Source: Geofilum rhodophaeum
Lineage (GTDB): Bacteria > Bacteroidota > Bacteroidia > Bacteroidales > Marinilabiliaceae
Assembly (NCBI RefSeq): GCF_002210225.1
Contig: NZ_MWUJ01000005.1
Coordinates: forward strand, 62,001 to 126,000
DNA: 64,000 nucleotides
Direction of reading: 5' to 3'
Positions 9,661 to 18,268 of this stretch are shown piece after piece. The translations under genes and the position numbers were made by a program. Under the pieces are notes generated by a model, which was given only the letters and a program-made list of their open reading frames with translations, was not told the DNA's origin and searched no databases. The first letter of the stretch is position 1, and each line of letters opens with the position of its first letter.

Positions 9661-10364
9661 ACGTAAACGTTGCCGGTCTTAATCAACTGGGGGATATTCA
9701 GCAGTTTTATCTTACGGCCGTTCAGTTCAATGAGCCGGTCGGCCTTGAATTCTGAAAGCAATCGAATGACCGATTCGGTGGCTGTGCCGGCCATGTTGGC
9801 CAGTTCTTCGCGCGTCAGGGAGATTTGGAGGGTGTTGTCTTCGTCCAATTCAAAGGTGTCCATCAGCAGCAGCAGGATCTCTGCAAGGCGCTCACGTACC
9901 GTCTTTTGTGCGATGTCGGTCAAGAATTTATTGCTTTCGCCCAGCTCCCTGCAGGTCAGTTTCATAAGGTCCATGGCAAAGTCGGGATTGGCCTTGATGA
10001 GGCCGGTAAGGGTGTCGCCCGGAATGTAACAGAGGCTGGCTTCCTGGATAACCTCGGCAGTCGTGCAGGCCAGCTCGTCGCTGATGACGGAACGAAAGGC
10101 AATGAGGTCGCCTTTCTTGGCAAAGCGAATGATCTGTTCCTTACCGTCGAAACCTGTCTTGTAAATTTTTAGGATGCCGCTGTGAACGATGTAACTGCCG
10201 TTGATGCGACTGCCCTCGTTGTAGATGATGGCGCCTTTTTTGTGCATGCTGCACAACATGTTTTCTGCCACACGCTGTACCTGCTCGTTACTGAGTCCCC
10301 CAAAAATGGCGTACTCCTTTAGGTCGTCCTGGTTGAATGCAGGGCGCTGCTCCTCCTTTTTCAT
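9657..10364 (-). CDS. Crp/Fnr-family transcription regulator
   Basis: 235 residues: an N-terminal cyclic-nucleotide-binding fold (about 15-140) and a C-terminal winged helix (about 155-225) whose recognition region reads E-L-A-N-M-A-G-T-A-T-E-S-V-I-R. The N-terminus lacks the cluster of cysteines that binds an iron-sulfur cluster in true FNR, and the canonical cAMP-binding R-S residues are not evident, so the signal is unknown. It is convergent with larC and divergent from the OsmC gene across 136 bases, a common arrangement for a regulator and its target, but no palindromic operator could be identified there. Confidence 0.88.
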   Translation of the reverse strand: MKKEEQRPAFNQDDLKEYAIFGGLSNEQVQRVAENMLCSMHKKGAIIYNEGSRINGSYIVHSGILKIYKTGFDGKEQIIRFAKKGDLIAFRSVISDELACTTAEVIQEASLCYIPGDTLTGLIKANPDFAMDLMKLTCRELGESNKFLTDIAQKTVRERLAEILLLLMDTFELDEDNTLQISLTREELANMAGTATESVIRLLSEFKADRLIELNGRKIKLLNIPQLIKTGNVYV

Positions 10365-10500
10365 GGGCTGAACTGTAATAAGTTGCTGGGGCCAACAAAT
10401 CTTTTGCCTGCTGGTCTCGACAAAGATAGAAATAAAGATTAAATTTGTATTACGACGGTATAAATGTATATATGTTTATAATAAAATAAAACAATGTGCT

Positions 10501-10914
10501 ATGAAAAGTGAAGTAAGCATTAAATGGCAGGGCGACATGTCCTTCGAGACCGAAATCAGTGGTCATAAAATGGTGATTGATGCAGGGCCCGAAGTGGGCG
10601 GGCAGGACAAGGGGCCCCGACCAAAACCCTTTGTTTTATTGGCGTTGGCCGGTTGCACAGGGATGGATGTGGTGTCGATGTTAAAGAAGATGCGTGTGGA
10701 GCTGGAAGGCCTGGAAATTAAGGTGGAAGGCGACCTGACCGAAGAGCATCCCAAAACTTTCGAGGGAATGACTGTGGTTTATGAGTTTAAGGGAAAAGAT
10801 TTACCGCTCGACAAAATTGAGAAGGCCGTGTCTTTGTCGGAGAATAAGTATTGTGGTGTTTCGGCGCTTTATAAAAAGGCCATCCCTATTAAAACGGAAA
10901 TTCGGCTGGTATAG
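10501..10914 (+). CDS. OsmC/Ohr-family protein
   Basis: 137 residues, typical OsmC size. The two family cysteines are present, in L-A-G-C-T-G-M-D (about residue 58) and N-K-Y-C-G-V (about residue 121). Members reduce organic hydroperoxides or have a looser thiol-redox role; the central sequence resembles the general OsmC group more than Ohr, so the substrate is open. A promoter-like pair (TTTG at 10444, TATGTTTA at 10471) precedes it. It is transcribed away from the Crp/Fnr gene. Confidence 0.88.
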   Translation: MKSEVSIKWQGDMSFETEISGHKMVIDAGPEVGGQDKGPRPKPFVLLALAGCTGMDVVSMLKKMRVELEGLEIKVEGDLTEEHPKTFEGMTVVYEFKGKDLPLDKIEKAVSLSENKYCGVSALYKKAIPIKTEIRLV

Positions 10915-10969
10915 GGGTCTGGAAAAGTTGCCTTTTTTATTGTAGCTTTGGGAGCATCTTTTGCTGCTT

Positions 10970-13480
10970 ATGTCCGATAAAAGAAGCTCCCGATTTAAAA
11001 ATTTGCCCGGTATGCCCGGTAAAGTTCTTGCTGTTACTTTATTGGGCTTGCTGGGCATTGTATTGATTTATCTGTTGGTGGGCAAGGCCTTTCATCAGAT
11101 AGGGCAAAATGTGGAGGCGCTGGCACGCCCCAATGCACGACTCATCGAAGTGAACAGACTATTTAGGGGAGTGGCTCAATTGGGTCACCTTCAGCAACGT
11201 GATTTGCTCGCCACCCGTTCGGGCGAAGGTGCTGCAGCCCTTGCAGAAGCGCGACAGGTCAGGGCCAATATCGATACCCTTAGGGTTTTGTTTTCCGGCG
11301 ACAGCCTTCAGTTGCAGCGCCTGGAGCGGGTGGAGGATTTATTGCAGCAGCGAAGTGCGGTGTATGCAGAGTATGTTCGCTTGCAAAGAAGGCGGAATGC
11401 CCATCCCGACTTGCGTGAGTTTTTACGTCAAATGACCGGCGGGGGGGCGGATGGCGACAGCCTCGAGGCACCCGCCCGCGTGGTACAGAAGGAGCATCGG
11501 GTCACCACCACCGTATCGTCGGATACTCTGCGGGAGGAGCGCGGCGGCTTTTTCCGTCGCCTGTTTGGCAGCAGCAGTGCCCCCGCTGCTGCGGAAGTCG
11601 TGCGGACAGCTACCCGGGTCGACGAGGAGGTGGAGATCGTGGTGGATACCCTCGGCTCTTTTAGGGCAGATTCTCTTTTTTACGCCCTGGAAAGTTCTCT
11701 GGACAGTCTGCAATCTTTCCAGTTGAAACAGGCCGCTCGTTTGCAGCAGCAGGAGTTCCAATTGCTGACGGTCAACAACGCCCTGGTGCATCAGATGCTT
11801 CAGGTGGTTAATGCTCTGGAGCAAGAGGAAATGGCCTTGATTCAGGCGGAGACTCAGGCTGCCTTTGGTACAGCGGGGGCGACCATTCGTTTGTTGAACA
11901 TTCTTGCGGTTGTTTTTATCGGGCTGTCGTTGTTGCTTACTGTGGTGGTGCTGTTGGATTTGTTTAAAAGCAATCGTTACCGGCAGCAATTGGAGAAGGC
12001 CCATGCGGAGGCACGTAAGGAAGCAGCTGCCAAGCAGCGCTTTCTGTCGAATATGAGCCACGAAATCAGGACACCCCTGCAGGCCATTTATGGTTATGCC
12101 GAACAAGCCCGTTTGGCGGGTCGTGCCGAGGTGGATGTGGCTTATGTTTTTCCCCCGGCAGCCCACCTGCTTCAGGTGGTGGACGAGGTGCTCGATTATG
12201 CCCGGGTAACCTCGGGGCGAATGACTTTTGAGCACAAAGCTTTTGTCTTGCAAGATCTTTTGACTGAGGTGCTTGAGGCCTTTGAGCCTGCAGCCAGGAA
12301 AAAGGATTTGGATTTGTGTAGGGAGCTGTCTGTGCCTGAACAACTGCAGGTGAAGGGAGATGCGTTCAGACTGCGGCAGTTGTTGTACAACCTGCTGGGG
12401 AATGCGCTGAAGTTTACCGACACGGGCTTTGTGGCTTTGCGGGCTCGTTGGGAGTCGGAGGACGAAGCCGATAAGCTGGTGCTGGAAGTGGCCGACAGTG
12501 GTATAGGTATGACGTCGGAGCAAATGGGACGCTTGTTTCGCCCTTTTGAGCAGGCCGATGCGGCTACCAGCTCCCGCTTTGGGGGAACGGGCTTGGGACT
12601 GAGCATTGTTAAAGAGATGCTCGATTTGCAGGGGGGCCATATTTCCGTAGAAAGTACCGTTGGGAAGGGCTCCCTTTTTAAGGTGGATTTGCCATTGCTG
12701 GCTGTGGAACAACAGCTTGAGGAAGTGGAGCGGCCCGAAGCGCCCCTTTCTGATTTGGATAAGCCAAGACTGGTGTGGTTGGCCGATGACGATGCCCTGA
12801 TTCGGAATTTGGGGGCAGCAGTGCTGCTTAAGCATCAGCTTGCCCACGAAGTCTTTCCCAATGGCATGGCCTTGTTGAAGGCTTTTGATAAAGATCGCCC
12901 CGAAGTCGTTTTTCTGGATATGCGCATGCCTGGTTTTAGTGGTTTGGAGGTGTGCGAGCGTCTGCGGCACCGTGCGGGTGGGGAGCTGCGTATTTACGCC
13001 CTAACCGCTCAGGTTTTGCCCGAGGAAGAGGAGCTGCTCTTGGCGGGCGGTTTCAACGGGGTGGTGCGCAAGCCCTTTAAGGAAGCTGATTTGCTTGCGT
13101 GTCTGAGGGTGGCTCCAGTGGTTTCGGGCAACATGGAGGTTGACCTTTCGGTATTGGAGCAGATGAGTGGCGGCGACCTTGCATTGTTGACCGAAATACT
13201 GGAAAGTGTTTTGGTTGAGATGCGTCACGATCTGGACGACCTGCGTGCTTTATTGCCCGGTACCGAATGGGAAGAGATGGCCTTGCTGGTGCATCGGATG
13301 GCCGGTCGCGTGGGACAGGCAGGGGCCAGTGATTATGCCCGTGCCCTGCGCGATATGGAGCTGGAATTGCGAAGGTGGAAAGAGGACATTGACAGGGAGG
13401 AGCTTACTTACCTCTTGGACCAGGGCGTGCTTTTTATGGCGGAAATAGGCGATCTGCTGGCCAGGCGCCGGGAGCAATAG
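10970..13480 (+). CDS. Hybrid sensor histidine kinase with receiver and HPt domains
   Basis: About 836 residues from the ATG at 10970 (a TTG 9 bases earlier is also possible). A transmembrane helix at about 20-42 and another near 305-330 flank a roughly 260-residue sensor region without a recognised fold. HisKA follows (phospho-acceptor H364 in M-S-H-E-I-R-T-P), then HATPase_c with N-L-L-G-N-A-L-K-F, D-S-G-I-G-M and G-G-T-G-L-G-L. The receiver has D650 in F-L-D-M-R-M-P, and the C-terminal HPt has H775 in V-H-R-M-A-G-R. It is a complete internal phosphorelay. The convergent sigma54-type response regulator, 4 bases away, is the obvious candidate partner. Confidence 0.93.
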   Translation: MSDKRSSRFKNLPGMPGKVLAVTLLGLLGIVLIYLLVGKAFHQIGQNVEALARPNARLIEVNRLFRGVAQLGHLQQRDLLATRSGEGAAALAEARQVRANIDTLRVLFSGDSLQLQRLERVEDLLQQRSAVYAEYVRLQRRRNAHPDLREFLRQMTGGGADGDSLEAPARVVQKEHRVTTTVSSDTLREERGGFFRRLFGSSSAPAAAEVVRTATRVDEEVEIVVDTLGSFRADSLFYALESSLDSLQSFQLKQAARLQQQEFQLLTVNNALVHQMLQVVNALEQEEMALIQAETQAAFGTAGATIRLLNILAVVFIGLSLLLTVVVLLDLFKSNRYRQQLEKAHAEARKEAAAKQRFLSNMSHEIRTPLQAIYGYAEQARLAGRAEVDVAYVFPPAAHLLQVVDEVLDYARVTSGRMTFEHKAFVLQDLLTEVLEAFEPAARKKDLDLCRELSVPEQLQVKGDAFRLRQLLYNLLGNALKFTDTGFVALRARWESEDEADKLVLEVADSGIGMTSEQMGRLFRPFEQADAATSSRFGGTGLGLSIVKEMLDLQGGHISVESTVGKGSLFKVDLPLLAVEQQLEEVERPEAPLSDLDKPRLVWLADDDALIRNLGAAVLLKHQLAHEVFPNGMALLKAFDKDRPEVVFLDMRMPGFSGLEVCERLRHRAGGELRIYALTAQVLPEEEELLLAGGFNGVVRKPFKEADLLACLRVAPVVSGNMEVDLSVLEQMSGGDLALLTEILESVLVEMRHDLDDLRALLPGTEWEEMALLVHRMAGRVGQAGASDYARALRDMELELRRWKEDIDREELTYLLDQGVLFMAEIGDLLARRREQ

Positions 13481-13484
13481 CGGC

Positions 13485-14858
13485 CTATTCCGGGCCGTCG
13501 TCTTTCAGGCCGTATTTTTCCATTTTGTTGTAGAGGGTTTTTCGGTCGATGTTGAGTAAGCGGGCGGCCTTTGATTTGTTGCCTCGTGCTTCTTGCAGTA
13601 CCTTGGCAATTTGCTCCTTTTCGTTTAATTCTTGTAGGGCTTTGAGGTCCGACCCCACCCGTGCAGTGCTGTGGGAGGTGGAGAGACCACTGAGCATTTC
13701 TTCGGGCAGGGCCTGTAGTCCTGCCGACTTGCCCGGCGTCAGCAGCACCATACGCCGGATGGTATTGCGTAATTCACGGAGGTTGCCGGGCCAGTCGTAT
13801 TTTTCGAAGAGCTGCAGGGCCTCCGGAGCGATTTCTTCGACCCCACGCTTGAGGTCCCGGTTGGCTTCGCTGATGAAGTGGTGGATGAAGAGCATCAGGT
13901 CTTCCGGTCGTTGTCGCAAAGGAGGCACCGCTATTTTAAATTCGTTGAGGCGGTGATAGAGATCTTCCCGAAATTTTCCCTGGGCGACACTTTCTGCAAG
14001 ATTGTCGTTGGTGGCCACCAACAGACGGAGGTCCACCCGAATCAGTTTGTCGCTGCCCAGGGGTTGAATCACTTTTTCCTGTAAGGCACGCAGAAGTTTG
14101 ACTTGCACTTCGTAGGGGAGGTTGCCGATTTCATCCAGGAAAAGGGTGCCGCCTGAGGCTTGCTCAAACTGGCCTTTCTTGTCCTGCAGTGCACCGGTAA
14201 AGGCTCCTTTTACATAGCCGAAGAGTTCGCCTGCGGCCAAATCGCGGGACAGTACCCCACAGTCGATGGCCACAAAGGGCTTTTGGCTTCGGGCGCTGGC
14301 ATTATGGATGGCCCGGGCGGCATATTCTTTCCCTGTTCCGCTTTCGCCTTGAATGATGACGGACATGTCGGTAGGTGCCACCAGGCTGATGAATTCCTGC
14401 AGCTGCTGGGCACGGGGACTGGTGCCCGTGATGTATTTGCTGGGTGGGTTTGCTTGTTGGGGACGTGGCGCCGCAGTTGGGGTGGGGACCTCTGTCTGCT
14501 CCTCCTTTGTGCTGTTGCGCAGCAACATGAGCAATTCATCGGGATTAACAGGCTTGGTAATGTAATCCGAGGCGCCCATTTTCATGGCCTTGACTACGGT
14601 TCGTACATCGCTGAAGGCGGTCATGATGATGATCTGCAGTCCCGGTGATTTATCACGCAGTTCCTGAAGCAGCTCCAGTCCTGTTCCGTCGGGCAGCCGA
14701 TAGTCGAGCAGGCAATGCTTGTAAACGTTTTCCAGTAAAAGGTTGCGCGCCTCCTTCAAATTGGAGGCGGTATTGGTAGTGAATCCTTTTTTCTCGAGAA
14801 AGCCTTTGAGTATGCGTGAAAAGGCCAGGTCGTCTTCTACTATGAGTAATTTATTCAT
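13485..14858 (-). CDS. Sigma54-dependent response regulator, NtrC family
   Basis: 457 residues. The N-terminal receiver has phospho-acceptor D52 and K102. The AAA+ domain has Walker A G-E-S-G-T-G-K-E (171-178) and the sigma54-contact motif G-A-F-T-G-A (218-223). The C-terminal Fis-type helix-turn-helix contains N-K-S-K-A-A-R-L-L-N. It activates transcription from RpoN promoters when phosphorylated. It is tail to tail with the hybrid kinase, so they are not one operon but probably form a pair that works through the kinase's HPt domain. Confidence 0.93.
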   Translation of the reverse strand: MNKLLIVEDDLAFSRILKGFLEKKGFTTNTASNLKEARNLLLENVYKHCLLDYRLPDGTGLELLQELRDKSPGLQIIIMTAFSDVRTVVKAMKMGASDYITKPVNPDELLMLLRNSTKEEQTEVPTPTAAPRPQQANPPSKYITGTSPRAQQLQEFISLVAPTDMSVIIQGESGTGKEYAARAIHNASARSQKPFVAIDCGVLSRDLAAGELFGYVKGAFTGALQDKKGQFEQASGGTLFLDEIGNLPYEVQVKLLRALQEKVIQPLGSDKLIRVDLRLLVATNDNLAESVAQGKFREDLYHRLNEFKIAVPPLRQRPEDLMLFIHHFISEANRDLKRGVEEIAPEALQLFEKYDWPGNLRELRNTIRRMVLLTPGKSAGLQALPEEMLSGLSTSHSTARVGSDLKALQELNEKEQIAKVLQEARGNKSKAARLLNIDRKTLYNKMEKYGLKDDGPE

Positions 14859-14903
14859 GCACGGGTTAATTTTACGCTAAGATAGGAAAAAGGAAGCATG
14901 AAA

Positions 14904-14929
14904 AAAGCCGGAATCGTTATTCCGGCTTT
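14904..14929 (-). terminator. Intrinsic terminator of the small secreted protein gene
   Basis: A perfect 11-bp stem with a 4-nt loop is followed on the minus strand by six T. It lies about 40 bases downstream of the stop codon at 14967. Confidence 0.85.
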
Positions 14930-14966
14930 ACCCCAAAACTAAACTTGAATTTACCCCAATGTCAGA

Positions 14967-15281
14967 CTAATTGGCTTTTTCGCCTTCCGGCGTGAATTTT
15001 ACGGTTTTTGTTTCTTCGTCTTTGGTAAGTTTGATCACGTAAAGACTTTTCTCGGCATCCTGAATCAAGGCTGCTTCGGCAATGGCCCAGCCTTCAAATT
15101 CGGTGGCGGCAAGTGCATTTTTAACCGGCTCGGGCAAATCGGTGGCCTCCACGCTGGTTTTGGATACTTCCTGTTCAGCAGTAATTGCTACTTCTTCATT
15201 CATTCTGGCCTGGTTGGCCACAACTGAAACCGAACCGGCCGCCAGGGCCAGGGTCAGCATTAAAACATTTCTTTTTTTCAT
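14967..15281 (-). CDS. Small secreted protein of unknown function
   Basis: 104 residues from the ATG at 15281. The frame runs further upstream, but that part is Cys/His/Pro-rich and does not look coded. A signal peptide (about 1-23, K-K-R then a hydrophobic stretch ending near V-V-A-N) is followed by an acidic mature part. The core around L-P-E-P-V-K-N-A-L, W-A-I-A-E-A and a strand pair with Y-V-I-K-L resembles the small PepSY-like/BLIP-like periplasmic proteins of Bacteroidota, but the match is weak. It is a single-gene unit with its own terminator. Confidence 0.7.
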   Translation of the reverse strand: MKKRNVLMLTLALAAGSVSVVANQARMNEEVAITAEQEVSKTSVEATDLPEPVKNALAATEFEGWAIAEAALIQDAEKSLYVIKLTKDEETKTVKFTPEGEKAN

Positions 15282-15508
15282 AACACTTCGTTTTTTAGAA
15301 CAACAAATGTTTATTACTTGTGAGAGTACCCTAACCAAAGGGATAATTGTGCCAGAATGAAGGGGTGTGCTTAAGGTATTGATTTGCAGTGCGTTCGACT
15401 TGTGGTTGGTGTGGAAGTTTTTTAGGCAGGGACTGTGGCTGTGGGGAAAAGCTCTACAGCAGCACCTGTGGAAAGGGGTGGATGGGGCTCGGGAAAGGTA
15501 ATGCAAAA

Positions 15509-15540
15509 AAAAAGAGGAGCGCTGCTGCGCTCCTCTTTTT
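15509..15540 (-). terminator. Intrinsic terminator of pheS
   Basis: A 14-bp perfect stem (15509-15522 with 15527-15540) with a 4-nt loop gives a T tract on the minus strand. It lies directly after the pheS stop codon. Confidence 0.9.
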
Positions 15541-15559
15541 GGTAGTGGATCTCCGGGTT

Positions 15560-16579
15560 TTATTCCGCTGCCGTGAATTGTTCCAGAAAACGTACGTCGT
15601 TTTCGAAAAAGAGGCGGATGTCCTTCACCTGGTATTTGAGCATGGCGATGCGCTCGATGCCCATGCCAAAGGCAAAGCCGGAGTATTTGTTACTGTCGAT
15701 GCCACAGGCATCGAGTACGTTGGGGTCGACCATGCCACAACCCATGATTTCGAGCCAGCCGGTGTGCTTGCAAACATTGCAGCCTTCGCCGCCACAAATG
15801 GAGCAGCTTACATCCATCTCTGCCGAAGGCTCGGTAAAAGGGAAGTAGGAGGGGCGCAGACGGATGTCGGTGTTTTCGCCAAAAAATTCACGGGCAAAAT
15901 AGAGGAGGGTTTGTTTGAGGTCGGCAAAAGACACGTCCTCGGCCACGTAAAGGCCTTCTACCTGATGAAAAATACAGTGCGCCCTGGCCGAGATGGCTTC
16001 GTTGCGGAATACCCTTCCCGGAAAGATGGCCCGGATGGGCGGCTGTTGTTGCTCCATGACCCGTACCTGTACCGATGAGGTGTGGGTGCGCAGCAGCACA
16101 TCAGGATCCTTATTTATAAAGAAAGTGTCCTGCATATCGCGGGCCGGGTGCTCGGGCGGAAAATTGAGGGCCGAGAAAACATGCCAGTCGTCTTCAATTT
16201 CAGGACCTTCAGCGACGGTGAAGCCCAAACGCGCAAAAATATCGACAATTTGGTTGCGTACCAGCGAGAGGGGGTGGCGACTGCCCAGCGCAAAGGAGCT
16301 GCCCGGTGCGCTTAGGTCGACCTGCGTCGACTTGGTTTCACTGTTTTCGAATTGTTCCTTGAGGGCTTGAATGGACGACTGTGCTTCATTTTTTAGTTGA
16401 TTCAGGGCCATACCTACCGCCTTTTTTTTGGGAGGAGCTACTTGTTTGAATTCGTCGAAGAGCACAGAAACCAAGCCCTTTTTGCTGAGGTATTTGATGC
16501 GCAGTTCTTCGGCTTGCGCCGCATTTTCTGCAGTAAGCTTACGTATCTCGTCCTGTAACGCCGCTATTTTGTCGAGCAT
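15560..16579 (-). CDS. pheS: Phenylalanyl-tRNA synthetase alpha subunit
   Basis: 339 residues, standard length. The N-terminal coiled-coil that binds tRNA precedes a class II catalytic core. Visible are P-G-S-S-F-A-L-G-S-R-H-P-L, the motif 2 region G-R-V-F-R-N-E, and the motif 3 region F-A-F-G-M-G-I-E-R near the end. It charges tRNA-Phe together with PheT. pheT is not adjacent, so the two subunits are encoded at separate loci here, as in other Bacteroidota. It is followed by a strong terminator. Confidence 0.95.
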   Translation of the reverse strand: MLDKIAALQDEIRKLTAENAAQAEELRIKYLSKKGLVSVLFDEFKQVAPPKKKAVGMALNQLKNEAQSSIQALKEQFENSETKSTQVDLSAPGSSFALGSRHPLSLVRNQIVDIFARLGFTVAEGPEIEDDWHVFSALNFPPEHPARDMQDTFFINKDPDVLLRTHTSSVQVRVMEQQQPPIRAIFPGRVFRNEAISARAHCIFHQVEGLYVAEDVSFADLKQTLLYFAREFFGENTDIRLRPSYFPFTEPSAEMDVSCSICGGEGCNVCKHTGWLEIMGCGMVDPNVLDACGIDSNKYSGFAFGMGIERIAMLKYQVKDIRLFFENDVRFLEQFTAAE

Positions 16580-16665
16580 CTTGTCTGATTTTTGTTCAAT
16601 TAACCCACAAAAATAGCAATAATCGCCCCCTTTTTAAAATCGCAGTCCATTTTTCTTTGCCGCCC

Positions 16666-17502
16666 TTATTCGGCTGTGTTGCGCCGACGCTGGAGGCGCA
16701 GGAGGTCGATGCCCTTCAACAGCAGGTATTGGAGGGTAAGGACAAAAATGATGGCGGCTCCGGAAGGGATGTTCATGGCGTAGGCTACGTAAAGACCGAT
16801 TAGGGCGCCGCTCAGGGCAAAAAGTGCAGCCAGACCAACAATTCGTTTAAAGGAGTGGGTGTAAAGCAAAGCAGTGGTTTGGGGGATGGTAAACAGACTC
16901 AGCACCAAAATGATGCCCATGGCGCGAATGCTGACTACGATGGCCAGGGCCACCAATACGGCCATGCTGTAGCGATAAAAAGTTACCTTGATGCCATTGA
17001 TGCTCGAAAATTCCGGGTCGAATGCGGTATAAAGGATGGGGCGGTAAGCCAGCAAAAAGAAAAGCGCCGTCAGCAGGGTGAGCCCCCCAATAAGCAGCAC
17101 GTCGCTGCGTCCCACCGACAAAATACTTCCGAACAGGAAGCTCATTAAGTTGGGTGCGTAGCCGGGGGTCAGAAAAACAAAAATGATGCCCAGGGCCATA
17201 CCCAGCGACCAGAGGATGGCAATGGCACTGTCTTCGCGCATCTTGCCCTTATTGGTAATCCACTCAATACTGGTGCCGGTCAGCACAGCAAATACCGCTG
17301 CTCCTAAAAAGGGGTTCAGACCCAGGTAGTAGGCAATGCCGATGCCCCCAAAGGAGGCATGGGTGATGCCTCCGCTGATGAAGACGTTTTTTCGGGCCAC
17401 GATATAGGTGCCGATGAGGGCCGACAGCAGACTGATGAGGATGGATGCCGCAAAGGCATTCTGAAAAAAGCTGTAGGCAAAGAGGTCGAAAAATTGTGAC
17501 AT
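16666..17502 (-). CDS. znuB: Zinc ABC transporter permease
   Basis: 278 residues with about eight hydrophobic helices, of the ABC-3 (ZnuB/MntB) family. Conserved features are I-V-A-R-K-N-V-F-I-S-G-G-I-T-H-A-S-F-G-G near 34-53 and the late I-P-Q-T-T-A-L-L. It is last in the zur-znuA-znuC-znuB order, 22 bases after znuC. The zinc assignment rests on the neighbouring His-rich binding protein and the Fur-like regulator; manganese is a less likely alternative. Confidence 0.9.
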   Translation of the reverse strand: MSQFFDLFAYSFFQNAFAASILISLLSALIGTYIVARKNVFISGGITHASFGGIGIAYYLGLNPFLGAAVFAVLTGTSIEWITNKGKMREDSAIAILWSLGMALGIIFVFLTPGYAPNLMSFLFGSILSVGRSDVLLIGGLTLLTALFFLLAYRPILYTAFDPEFSSINGIKVTFYRYSMAVLVALAIVVSIRAMGIILVLSLFTIPQTTALLYTHSFKRIVGLAALFALSGALIGLYVAYAMNIPSGAAIIFVLTLQYLLLKGIDLLRLQRRRNTAE

Positions 17503-17524
17503 GTTGATGATTTAGGTGAGTGGC

Positions 17525-18268
17525 TCAGTGACGGTGTTCGCCCAATACCCGGTGTGGAACCGGACCGTGGGCAATAACGTCGATGGGACAGTTGTAAACT
17601 TTCAGTAGTTCGGCGCTGAGTACATTCGAGGGATGGTAATGCAGTTCCTGATTAACACAGGCAATGGTCTTTACCATTGAAGAAATGGTCCCCACATCGT
17701 GAGACACCAGCAATATGGCCATTTTTTTATTGAGTTCTTGCAGCCATTTATAGAGCTCCCCTTCAAAGGTTTTATCGACATAGGTGTTGGGCTCATCGAG
17801 TACCAGTAAATCGGGTTCTTTGATGAGTGCCCGACCCAAAAGCGTGCGTTGCAGCTGACCGCCCGACAGTTCTCCAATGGGCCGGTGGGCATAGGAGCTC
17901 AGGCCCGTTTCGTGCAAAATTTGGGCGATTTGCTGTTTTTGCGTTTTGCTGGGGCCCGGTCGCCAAAATGGTCTGCCTTGCAAGCCCGACTCAACAACCT
18001 CCTGCACGGTAATGGGAAAGCTGCGGTCGATGTGAGCCGCCTGGGGCAGATAGCCGATGCGGATGGGACCGTTGGGGTGACTCACCTTTCCCTTATAGGG
18101 GGCAAGGAGGCCCAGGAGGACCTTTACCATGGTGGTTTTTCCGCCACCATTGGGACCGATAACGCCGATGAAGTCGTGGTCATGTATCTTCAGGGAGATG
18201 TTGCGTAAGACAGTCTCCCCGTTGTAGCCCGCGCTCACCTTTTCTATGTTGGCCAATAGTTTGCTCAT
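17525..18268 (-). CDS. znuC: Zinc ABC transporter ATP-binding protein
   Basis: 247 residues from the ATG at 18268. That start overlaps the znuA stop codon by 4 bases (ATGA), which indicates translational coupling and decides the start over a longer upstream reading. Walker A is G-P-N-G-G-G-K-T, the signature is L-S-G-G-Q-L-Q-R, and Walker B ends L-L-V-L-D-E-P-N. It powers the ZnuB permease. Confidence 0.92.
   Translation of the reverse strand: MSKLLANIEKVSAGYNGETVLRNISLKIHDHDFIGVIGPNGGGKTTMVKVLLGLLAPYKGKVSHPNGPIRIGYLPQAAHIDRSFPITVQEVVESGLQGRPFWRPGPSKTQKQQIAQILHETGLSSYAHRPIGELSGGQLQRTLLGRALIKEPDLLVLDEPNTYVDKTFEGELYKWLQELNKKMAILLVSHDVGTISSMVKTIACVNQELHYHPSNVLSAELLKVYNCPIDVIAHGPVPHRVLGEHRH

Noticed and set aside
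9670-10029. Plus-strand frame after larC that might encode the missing LarC2 half
   Set aside because: It is Ser/Arg-rich shadow sequence of the Crp/Fnr gene and shows none of the LarC2 motifs.
15282-15508. Possible small RNA or DnaA-like sites in the gap before pheS
   Set aside because: Only near matches such as CTGTGGAAA were seen, no paired promoter and terminator on the same strand.
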